Position numbers and translations under genes: made by a program. A DNA stretch of 64,000 nucleotides. Source: Callaeas wilsoni (lineage: Eukaryota; Chordata; Aves; Passeriformes; Callaeidae). This document shows positions 40,306-52,300 of the stretch, piece after piece (position 1 is the stretch's first letter; every line of letters begins with the position of its first letter). The stretch lies in NCBI GenBank assembly GCA_013398955.1, contig VWPU01009731.1:1-64000 (forward strand), read 5' to 3'. The notes beneath the pieces are model-generated. The model worked only from the letters and a program-made list of their open reading frames with translations, did no database searches and was not told the DNA's origin.

Positions 40306-43300
40306 CAATAATAATAATAACAATAACAACAACAACCCTCTGTAGCTGTGGTTGACCTTTTTTTCACGGATGCAGCCACATTTCTGTATTTATCTTGATG
40401 CTCAAACTACTGCAGGGTGAGTGCCAGGGATCAGGGCCGTGTTTTGAAGTGAGGACAAAGCAAATTCCCTTGGAAATGGAGTTTTTCCTGAGTCAGGGTG
40501 TTGGCACGTGTGTTGTTACAGATGAAGGAGAATTTTTCCTGCAAGACACAATTTTAAAAGGAAAAAAAAAAACAAAAATTGTGTCAGAAAAAGAGGCTGA
40601 GACCTGGCTTGGGTGGAAATATTCTAAGCCCAGTGATGATTTTGGGTGCTCCTCATCTTTGATCTCAAATTTGTTTTCTTTCAGAGGCTCTTTAAAACCG
40701 GGCCTTTTTTGATGTTTAAAAGTTGTATCCAGGGGTCTTGGCAGAGCAAATGAAAAATGCAGAGTTCTGTGATTCGGTTGGGTTTGGAGTTGGAAAACCA
40801 GTGTGGAATGGCCTCGTCCCACATCGGCTCCAAGGGCTGTGGCCACTTCTGCTACTCCCTTTGATTCCCAGCTCCGAGTTCCCTGGAGCATCCCAGTGCC
40901 CCCCAGAGACAGCTTTCGGTCTGGTCCTGACTTTCGTGTTCCAGCTGCTGCATCCTGAGGTGCCCAGAGAGGTGGGAATCACCTCCATGGGATGCAGGGT
41001 CTGAGTCTGGCACAAAAGGGCTTTTCCCCCCGATTTTCCCCGCGTCCCATTTAGGATTTGGTTTTGCTGACGCTCCTTTGGTCGCTCCAGTTCTTCCCAG
41101 ATCCTTCAGCTCCCAAAAGCTGGGAGAGCCTCAGTCCATGGCTGAGCCAGGCCATGTGCTGGGAAAGAGCAGGGTGAGGTGGGATATTGGGAAGGAATTC
41201 TTGGATGTGAGGGTGGGGAGGCCCTGGAAGAGAATTCCCGGATTTGCCGTGGCTGCCCCTGGATCCCTGGCAGTGCCCAAGGCCATGGATGGGGCTCGCA
41301 GCACCCTGGGACCGTGGGAGGTGTCCCTGCCACGGAACATGGGAATGGGATGGGATTTAAGGTCTCTCCCCACCCAAATCATTCCTGGACTCCATGATTC
41401 TATAAAAACACGCTGTTCAGAAGGTGTTATGGGAAAAAACATCAATGAAGATTCCAAAAATATCCCGCCATCCATTCCCATTCCCACTCTCAGATCCCTT
41501 TTAGGAAACTGTGTTTAAATGTCTCATTAAAATGCTAATTTTTTTCCCTGCTCCATTTAATTTTGTCATTTAGATTCACTATGAATATTTATATTATTTT
41601 AATTTTTGGTCTGACATTCCGACAAAAATGAGTTTTCCATCATCTTGAAACGTTTCTGTTCCAAACTTCCAGTGCCCAATAAAGAGAGCTCTGTGAGTGA
41701 CACTGAGATTCCTCTAAACCTCCCTGGGACCGAGACTTTTTCTTTTTTCTGTTTTAAAAGTGCAATTTTATTACATTATAGCCAACGGAAAATGTCAGCC
41801 TCTCCTCAGTACCAAAGGATGTGATGTCAGCAGTTCTACTTTCCAAATAGAACCCTTAATGTGGAATATTGATCAAATTAATGATAATAATGATGATAAT
41901 AAGTGGAATATTGATAAAATATTGCATTTTAGAAAAACTGATTTTTAAAAGCAGTGACACTTTAGCCATTTCAGTGTGATCAAGATAAACATGCTGCACA
42001 CAAAGCTGTAAATAAATGATTTTGGAAAGGAAGGATTCACCTTGTCCCAATATTCTCCTTTACAGACTGAAGAATTTGCCCTTCACTTTTACCAAGCTCA
42101 AAGAACTGGCAGCCTTGTGGCTTTCTGACAACCAGGTAATGCCTTTCAATATTCCCATTTTCCTTAGGAAAGGGGTTGTAGCCAGGGCTGTAAATGAACC
42201 CTGTCACTTAATACAAGATTCAGAAGAATTTTGGAAGGGTTTGCTCCCAGCCCAGCTGTAGATTTCCATATCCAGCCATAAATCCTGCTGGGTGTCATTT
42301 TTCACCGTGGAAAAATCACCTTTGTGGGATTGATTTTACCGGGATCAGCTTCTGCCTCCTTACCAACGTAGTAAATAAAGGGTGAAAGTAGCAAGGGAGC
42401 ATTTTTGAAGTAGAAATTCAAGATGTTCGTTCCCAAACTCGTTATTATCCCGTCCCACCCTTTGCTCCATCTGCTCCTCTATCCTTGGCTTCCTCTTCCC
42501 TTTTCCCATCCATTCTCCCACCCCTGCGTGTTTTGAACTCAGCTGCAGTCAGGGAGAGTTCAAACAAGTCAGAGATGCACAAGGACTGTGGGTCTTGCTT
42601 TGGAGAAAACTCATTTCTGTGCCTCTGAAAGATGAGGGGGCCTTTCTTTGTTCCAGGGTTTTGGTTTAGAGCAGATATTCTTTGGGATTCTATTTTAAAC
42701 CGAATTATGCAACAGAGAACCCTGAGAAATGCAACGGTTCCAGCAGCAGCTGAGCCCTAAAATAAGTCTGAAATGTACATTTAGTTTTAGAGCCGAGCCA
42801 AAAATGTGAAAGCTGAAAGGGGGGGGGTAATAGAAAATTATGATTAAATTTTAATGTGTTAAATGAGGATTCTTGGGGGTTTTTTTCCCTCTGATTTCCA
42901 TTTTAAAAATTAGCATTGCCTGGCTGTGCAGCCCAGGCACAGAACACCCCCAGCCCTTTAAATACACAACATTTTCCAGCGTTTTGACTTTCCCGTGGCA
43001 CAGCACGGATTGATTTCCATTCTCTGGGCTGTGACAGTCGCTCCTGGATCAAGCTTAGAGCAAAGCAGTGACCAAACATCCCCAGCTGAAGTCAAACACG
43101 GCAGGAATTCTCAGGGAATGCTCCATGGAAGTTCCGCAGTGTCTCGCACCAGGTTTGCTCCCAGGTGAACTGAAAACCACCAGGAATTTACTCCTCCTCG
43201 TTAATTAACTCTTTGTTAGGCCTGCCTTAAAAGACACCCCAAGGGGTGTTTAAGAGTGCAGTGCCAGGTTTGTGCCTTGATCCTTTTCCCTTGGAGCACC

Positions 43301-46300
43301 TGGGCAGGATTCCCGATGTTCAGTTCCGGGAATGACGGGAATCGCAGAAGTGAGGAATGGGAGAGTGTGGGCTTCCAGGCAGGGGTTCAGAGCTGCAGCG
43401 AGGCAGGAGTCAGAGCGAGGAATGAATTGTTTATTAAATTTACAATACCATTTATATATTCTAGTTCCATAAAGCAATTGAACAGTGCTCACACTTCTCC
43501 TAGGGTGATTGGTCAAAGTCTCAGACACCCACGTAGAAATGTTTTTACCTAAAATAATGTACACGAGGTCAGAAGATACCAGATGTGAATGCTATTTACA
43601 AAAACCCTATCTATTGTTTACATAGCTGACACAGCAAAGGAAAAGTTCTCACAGAATGAATGCAAGGAGAGAAAATTTCCCTGCTAACGGCATTTCAGCA
43701 TCCACAGGAGAGGAGGCCCCACGCTCCTCCCGGTCCACAGGGAGTTTGTTTTCCTGCAGAACTGCAGCCAGCCCTGCGCTCCCTGTGCAGGGGAGGCTGA
43801 ACGCGGTCCCGTTCCCAGCAGTTAACGGAGCTGTTTTCCTGTTCCCTGCAGTCCAAGGCTCTGATCCCGCTGCAGACGGAGGCGCACCCCGAGACCAAGC
43901 AGCGCGTGCTCACCAACTACATGTTCCCCCAGCAGCCCCGCAGTGATGAAGGTAAAATTCCAGCAGCTCCCTCTTTGGAGAGGGCAGGGAATTCCAGAGG
44001 GAGGGAAAGGAAGGTTCAGCCGTGGCTCCACTGACATTCCAAGGCCACAGGGACATCCCACACGGAGGAATCCTGTTATTCCCAGACTGACCTTTTCTGG
44101 TTTGCATTTCCAGACCGACGTTTTCTGAACCCCTTTTATTTCCAGAGGGGCTCTGTAGGAGCAGTCTGAGCCCGGCTCTGGGTGTGCACACACCAGGAAT
44201 TGTCAGCTCCGGCCGGGAGCTGGGAATGTCCAGCCCCACGGTGTGGGGGCGCAGGGCTCCCAAACCTTGCTGGATTGAGGCTTTCCTCCTCCCACAGCTC
44301 CATTAAACTGGAGTTTTCACACTCCCCCTCTGCTCCAGGGCTGCCCCAAATGCTGCTGGTGCTTTCCACCACTCTCATCCCACATTTCTTCCTAACTCTG
44401 AAATGATTTCTCACTTCCCATTGTCCAAGGCTGCCCCAAACCCTCCACCACTCTCATCCCAGATCTCTTCCTAACTCTGGAATAGTTTCTCAGTTCCCAG
44501 TGTCCAGGGCTGCCCCAAACCCTCCACCACTCTCATCCCAGATTTCTTCCTAACTCTGGAATAGTTTCTCAGTTCCCGGTGTCCAGGACTGCCCCACACC
44601 CTGGTGGTGCTTCCCTCCACCCTCATCCCATTTTTATTCCTAACTCTGGAACGGTTTCTCAGTTCCCAGTGTCCAGGACTGCCCCAAACCCTGGTGGTGC
44701 TTCCCTCCACCCTCATCCCATTTTTATTCCTAACTCTGGAACGGTTTCTCAGTTCCCAGTGTCCAGGGCTGCCCCAAACCCTTGTGGTGCTTCCCACCAC
44801 TCTCATCCCATTTTTATTCATAACCCCAGAATGGTTCCTCAGTTCCCAGTGTCCAAACCCTGGTGGTGCTTCCCACCACTCTCATCCCATTTTTATTCAT
44901 AACTCTGCAATGGTTCCTCAGTTCCCAGTGTCCAAGGCTGCCCCAAACCCTTCACCACTCTCATCCCAGATTTCTTCCTAGCTCTGGAATGGTTCCTCAG
45001 TTCCCAGTGTCCCCCTCAGACTTTCAAACAATCACCCAAGTGAGCAGCCAGGAAAAGTCTGTTTGGACCATTCCCATCTCCCTTTCCAACCCCCTGCAGA
45101 TTTCCAGTCAGACAGTGACAGCTTCAACCCCACTCTGTGGGAGGAGCAGAGGCAGCAGCGAATGACTGTGGCCTTTGAATTCGAAGACAAGAAGGAAGAG
45201 GAGGAAAATCCAGGGAAAGTTAAGGTAAGTTCTGCTGGGTTTATTCTGGGATTCACTTATTATGGACAGGGTTCAATATGCAGGTCTTGAGCTGGACTGG
45301 ATTTGTGTTTTAAAGGGAATTAACTCTCTCTCGGGAGACAGAATTACTGTCCAGCCACTGCTTTTTTAGGAATATTTGAATCCCATGGGGGATTCCACAT
45401 TCCTCTCAAGGTAGAAGTCAAGGAGGTCTTTGTAGCCTCATGGAATGTGCAGTGGAGAGGGCATCTCTTGTAAAAAAATGAAGTTCAAACATGAATTTCC
45501 TCCCCCAGTTTTGTGAAATTAATGTCATTGCAGAGTTCTCCATCAATCCCTCAATCAGCTGCATTGTCAGGAGGATATTTTCAAACCTGTCAGTCTTTAC
45601 ATGGCACGAAAATGTCTCTTTCTTGAATAATACGAAGGAATTATCCCACACTTCAGCCCTGCAGATTTCTAACTGTGGTAGAACACCCAAGGTAAAATGC
45701 AGGGTCAGAAATAAAATCATCTGAGGAGATTTAAATCACATTTTTCTTCTAAAATTAACAGTTCTCTTGTCAATAGCAATTTAACATTCCATTTAAAACT
45801 CGGTGGAAATTCTTGATTTTTCTTTCCAATATGTTTCCCAGTTGGGAATTTTTCTCCAGCTCCTGTGCCCAGAGCTAATGGACTCTGCTGCTTTAGTGAA
45901 ACAGAAAATGAAGCCAAAAGCAGCCTTCACCTCACAAGAAATAGATTAAAGTGGAATTTTACCCTGGATGAATTGCAGGTTTATGGGTCATGCATGGAAA
46001 ACAGCATCTGGGAAAGTTTTCTGTTGTTCCACCACTTGCTATCAGAATTTTACCCGGGGGTGACATGGCTGGAGGTTCCAGCATGAGCATTTTTAGCAGT
46101 TTCACCAGACCTTTAAGGGATTAATTTAAATAAATTTAAATTCTCAACAGGCAGTAACCACCAACACTGCAGCATTTTATAACAGCAGAAGTTTTCACTT
46201 TTTATCTCTCATCAAACTGAACTTTCAGCCAGGCAGATGTTAAAATAAATCCCAGGTAATTGGGATTGTTCAATAACTTTTTTCCATCAAGGATTTTGAA

Positions 46301-49300
46301 AGTTCTCTCTTCGCGGTCAGGCTGCCTTTGATGTAGCACCGGAAAGGGATTGGCAGGGAATAGAGATTTCCTCTGGGATGATGGGTCTGGATCAGTGGGG
46401 GAAAAATCTGCATCCCAGTGCTGTCCCCCCCCACAGCTGCAGGAGTTTGGCTGTTTCATATGAACACTCCCAGGGACTGAAACTCCTGCTGAAATCCCTG
46501 CCTGGGATTGTCCGTCTCATCCCAGGCCTCCAGTTCCTTCTCCCTGGCTGGAGTTCCTGAGGATTTGCTCTGTGCCTTGGCTCTCAGCCCTGCCTGGCTC
46601 AGCCCTTGCCCTTAAACCACAGCCTGAGCTCTGGGAGACACCAAGTGCCTCATTAGGCCACCCCCAAACATGATTTCATTCAACCATAATTGAAGCAGAG
46701 CTTTAGTGCTGCTTTCCAGACTTAATTTGTCTTTTTCTGTTGGAATTCTTTATTAAAAGTGACATCCCACTCACGGATTTGAACATTTTCTCTTCTGTTC
46801 TGCGATGTTTATTCTCTCCTGGTTCAGATCTGTATGCCAGCACTTGATACAGTTTTATTTACCAAATCAATCATGCCTTTGCCTCAGAAATACTCCTATG
46901 GACAGACCATTTTCAGCTGAACCCAAATTGCATTTTTCCTACTCGTTGGGAATTTGAATCCAGCAGCTCTGGCGGGGAGCTGTTAAAATCAGCTCCTTTG
47001 TCAGCTCAGCTACATCATGAGGAAAAAGCTGCTGTGTGCTGAATTCCAGATCCTTTCTCACCAGGAGGAATTCGACGTTTTCCAGCCTCGTTAGCCTGAC
47101 ACGCTCTGGGAAACTTGGGAACTTCAGATGTGGGGTTTTCCAGGAAATCCGTGGGTCTGTCAGTCAGCTAAAGCTCAGTCAGGCCCTGGGGACTCTCCGG
47201 AGAGCTTTGGGTGTGTTTTCCTGTGCCAGGGAAGAGTCAGAGACACCCGGGTGTGTGTGAACGTTTTCCATCTCCACGAGCAAGGGGCTCCCAGAGGATC
47301 AGATCCTGCTCTCAGCTGCCATCCATAATTCAGATTAATTGAGTGCACGGAGCGTGGCTGAATGAGCTCTGCGTTTACAGCAGGATTGCTTGGGAAAGCG
47401 TGATGGAACGTGTCAGCCAAAGCGCGGCGCTACCCAGGCCCTCCCCGGCTGAGGGACGGGCTCGTGGGGAGCCATTCCCTCCCCTTGTTTTGTGTCACTG
47501 GGATTCCATTCCAGGCTGACAAACGGGGAATGAGCAAATTGCACTCCTGAACTCCTCGAACTCCTCGAGGAGATCAACCAAACCATGAGGAAAGTGCCCT
47601 CAGCCCAGTACTGTAACCAGGCTTTGCTTTGCACTCTGTTTGCATTCCGTATTTCTGCTTTCACTCCTAATTTTACTTCACCGTTTTATCACTGTTCAGG
47701 TTGAGATAAACCTCAAACGTTACCCCACTCCATACCCCGAGGATTTAAAGAACATGGTGAAATCTGTGCAAAACCTGGTGAGCAAACCCAGCCTGGGAGT
47801 GCGGCCCGAGAACTCGGCCCCAGCTGCCAACAGTGACCCCACCGGGAAGGACAAGTACGAGCACAAGTGGCCCCTGACCCCCAAGGAGATCTCCGTGGAG
47901 GTACTGTAAAGGATCCTTGTTCCTCTCCAGAATTCCAGACTCTTTTTTGAGGGTTTTGAACTATCGGTTGATGTTCCGATGCGCTGGGAGCCTCAGACCC
48001 GAGAGTTCCTTGTTCCACCTGTAAAGTTTCGTGCTGAGTTGCAGGGTCGCATCCAGTTTTAGACTGAGTTGCCGTTTTTCCCAGCGCTGCAGAACTTTTG
48101 GGCTGAAATCTGCCTAGATGGGAATTTTGCTGTGGATTTATCCCAGCACTCTGTTGAAGAGCAGTGATGTGAGACCGGCGCGTGACAGGAGGATGGGCCC
48201 AGGCACCATTTCCACCCCAGCCCATTTAATCTCTCAAAGACCACTTGGTTCTGTCTGGCCCTGCCGTGCTCTGCTCCTGGGATTCCTGCCAGGAGCAGGA
48301 GTCCAATTAACCCTGCCCAGAGTTAATGAAGGCAGCAGGAGAGCTCCTTCCACTGCAGGGAGCAGCCGTGGGTGGTGACTCCCAGTGAGCTGCAGAGCCC
48401 AGCTCTTCCTGGAGTGTTTGCCAAGCACAGGGACAAAGTTCCATCCTGGGATTAATCCCCAAAAGGTAAATTCCTAAATCCTGCAGTCCTGCTGGAGCTC
48501 GGTGTCATCTACCCCACCAAACCTCTGTGCAGGCACCACTCAGAAACAAGGGAAATGCCTTCCCATGGGAGTTTAAAAGCTTGGAGAGGTCTGCAGGAAT
48601 GCCAGCATTCCTGAAAATCTTAGCAAATCTTTCACGCTGAAAACAAATAAATGAGGAAAAATACTTTCCTTCTTTTCCACTCCTTTGTTATCTGAACATC
48701 GTGATAAACTCCTTGTCCTTGAAATGCCCCTGTCCTGTGTGCAGGAATTGTTCTCCCTCGGTTTTCCAGGTCTTTGGCACAAATATTACACATTCAGCTG
48801 TAGCTGCTCTCTCAGCGCTTTTATTTGCAGCTAAACATTTTCATTCCTCAAAAAAACAACCCCCCAAAGTTTTCTCTTCAAGTTGGCTTCAGAAAACTTC
48901 AGCTCTAGGCACGATTTCGATTGGGACTAAAATATTGAAGTTAAATATTGAATTTCAGCTAAAATATTTAAATTAGATCACTCATGTTTTCATCTAAATC
49001 CGAAATCTTCAGTTCCACCATTATTCCTTTTGACCCATTAAATTCTCACTCTGTAAATCTGGTCCTTGAACCAGCTGGTGACTTAGGCCACGAGTCTTGA
49101 CATTCTGCTCTTGTTGCTGAATATATAGAATTTATTTTGTATTATCTATCGTTTGAACTTGGATAGTCTCAACAGCTTTCTGTGGGTCTTAATTATCCCT
49201 GCGTGCTTCCATCTGGAATTTGATCCACATGGCCTGGCAGAGGTTTTAGGTGTTTGGTCCTGTGGCTGTGGCTGCTGACACGATCTCCAGAAACAAAAAT

Positions 49301-52300
49301 ATTTGTTAATATTTGTTAAAATAGAGTTGAATTTTTCAATGAAAACACCAACATCCCAGAGAGCTGAGCCCCAGCAGTGTCCTGGGAGCTGGCAGAGCCA
49401 GGGAATCCATCCCCATTCCAGGGGGAAGCAGGAGATGGCAGCCACGCCGTGAGCACCAGTGGCTCTGGCGTGCTGCTGTGGAGACAGCCCGGGTGTGTGC
49501 GGAGACACAGGAGCCTCACAAAACCCTGCAAGAAGAGCTGAACGCAGCCAGAGCCCGGGGTGGCTCCTGAAGTGCCGCGAGATAACGGGATTGCAGTTCC
49601 CTGCCTCGTTCCCTCCCAAAGCAAGAGTGGGAGCTCCCCCTGCTCCCGCGTGCCAGCGAGGAGGACATTTCGCCTTCTGGGTTGTAAGGGTGGAGAGGGG
49701 GGGATTTTTCGGGTTTTCATTTCCCCGGGACGGAGTCAAGACCGGTGCCACAACTATTCCAGCAGCTAAAGAAAGGAAAAGGGATGTTCTTGTCCTTCCC
49801 AGACACCAGGAGGGGGTTTTGGCTCTAATCAGGGTGGTGCAGATACGTTTCCCTCTCCTTGGCTTCCTGCACGAGGATAAAACACATGGAAAGTGTAGGC
49901 AAAGTGCGAATGGTTTTGTGGACAATACTGGCCTGATTTCAGTTGTAACCCATTAAATAAAACATAATTAAGCTCCATTTGCTTTGCAGATAATTAGCAG
50001 ACGAACTCAAGCCTCGAGTTAAAGTACACTTTGAAATTGCAGGTGTCTTGTGATGCAGCTAAAGGCTGAAGGCAGTTTCTGATCCCAGGTAATTGAATTT
50101 CAGGTGCAATGCTCACTTCCCATCCTCAGATCAGCTGGTTTCTGATCTCTTTTGGCTTTCCCTGCAATTAATTTGCACGTGTCTCTTCAGAAACTGTTTC
50201 TAAATAATGAAAGGGAGCATCTGGAATGAGGAACTGAATGAGGAGCTGCATTTCGAATCCTCTGTACCATCCTTCGCCTTCATTCACAACAAGCAAACAA
50301 TGTCTTGAATAATCATCAATTTAAAAAAAAACTTCTTCATCATTCCAATTCTTTTTGAAAGATGCGAGTTTTGGCCAAAGAGGAGTTTGGGATTATTTAG
50401 GGACTTGTGCTGCCTTTCCATGAGAAACAATGAGGAATATCAAAATCAGCAAGTCAGGTCTTTATAATTCATGTTCTTGATGTGTTTGGATTGAGAAGAT
50501 CTCACATTTCCTCTGCCTCATCCCTTCTCAGAGCCCTGGGCTGCTCCAAGCAGATTCCAGGAGTCTGGTCACTCCAAAAATTCTGTCCTTCCGGATTATA
50601 ATTTAATATTCTTGTGTCCTCAGCCTGAACATTTGGTGATACTTCTCTTGCCCGTTGTTGGAATGGTTTGTACCATGTATTTTCTCCTCACCACAGTTCT
50701 CTGCCCTATTCCTGTATCCTTCTCCAGTTAATCCTGAGAAATAAATCCTGACTCAACACATTCCTCTCTTCCCTTCCTCCTTGCAATTTTCTTCCTATTA
50801 GTGACCTTTTTGTTCTTGAGCTTGTAAGAAAAAGGTCCTCTTCAAGAGAGCGGAATTAAATGGAATATGATTTGGGGTTTTTACAGCGTATTTCACGTAT
50901 TCATGGCAGATTCACAAATGCCACAGTAGTTCTTTCAAAAGTGCTTTGGTTTGTGTTGGAATAACGGGGCTGGGGGATAAAAAGTAAAGGAAAATGCTAT
51001 AAAATAGGGAACTTCACGCACCTGGAATTCACCGTCTTGTCAAAAATGGAACTGCTGGGTCTCCCTCTCTTACGGCAAGGGGGGCAGTTTAAACTTAAAA
51101 CTCCTAGAAGCTTCACGGCACAATATTGGGATTCCAGGTCCAAGATAAAGAAACCAAAGAACCCCCCAAGAGCCCCCTGCCTGACCCTGAGACCACCCCG
51201 AAATCGCCTCTGGAAGGCCCGGGCAGGGAGGACAAAGCCCAAAGCTCAGAGGTACAACCAGGGCTGCTCAGGTGGAGAACTTCACCCTCTGCACTGCGCT
51301 GCACTCGGACTGCCCACAGCCGTGGGGCTTCCACCAGTTCATCCCACTGCACTGGGAAGGGGCTGTGCTGCACTGGGGTTTGGCTGGTGGGGGTCACCGG
51401 GCACGTGTGGAACCCCAGGGAAATCCTCTGCATGGGGAAGGGAAGGCTGGACTGGATCGCTCCGTGTGGGAACCACCACGGAACTGGGCTGCCCTAAGCA
51501 TCAGCCCTGAGGGCGCTGGTTAAACTGAGGATGGCTCTTCTGGGAAGGTCCTGCCTCCAGGAGAACATCAAATACAGAGGGATTGAAATAGCTCTGGGGT
51601 AAACAGGATTAAATCCTCCAAGGATAAATCACATGGCAAAAATGCTTGTACAAATCTCTGTCGCTACAAGAAGTAGTTAACGGCAAGTAAACCTCTGAAA
51701 AATTCCTCCCTGTAAGTAAAAACAAGAAAATTTTTAAAACATTGCAGCATTTTACATTCTAGCAAGGTGGCTTTGGTTTGGGTGCTCCAGTTTAGATTGT
51801 TTCTCTAATTATTACGTCTCTCCCTATTGCCCTCGCTCTCCAAACTCCCCGGAGAACCTTTACAACCTGTCAGGGTGCAGAGATCCTCCTGTATCACCCA
51901 CCCCTGTCTCCCCAGGACACTCATCCTCCTCATCTCTGAGTGTTCTGCAGGGATCAGAAAGGCCCCAAAATTCCCTCCTAGCCCCCCTAGGGGCCTACAC
52001 GTCCTAATTTAAAACATCTCTTTCTAAGAACAAGTCCCACTTTCCTCCCCCAGTCTAACTGGTGGTATTTTCAGCACACGTCCTGTTGCAGGGCCTGTGT
52101 GAAGGTCAGATGTGCTGAACTCTCAGGCAGAATTTTATTAAATCCAAATCATCCTCATGGAGCCACAAACTCCTTCGAGACAAAGCCGTTTTAATTAAGT
52201 GCAGATCCAGGGACAGCTGAATCTCTGGAAGGACTCACCAGAAATGACTGAGTGAGGAATCCTCCCTCCCGAAATACCAATTGTTTGCTCTCCATTTATG

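Larger units (their letters stand above)
33124..42065 (+). other. Intron 11 (8,942 nt)
   Basis: It contains the CCATGG-rich array (34590-35335), a direct duplication around an N (36301-36597), the TTCTTAAAGGGCTGAGAGAA minisatellite (37940-38637), the AAT/AAC microsatellite (40271-40337) and a CR1 end (41236-41405). Other parts (33124-34590, 35340-36300, 36600-37930, 38640-40270, 40340-41230, 41410-42065) are unique with no gene signal. Confidence 0.85.
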
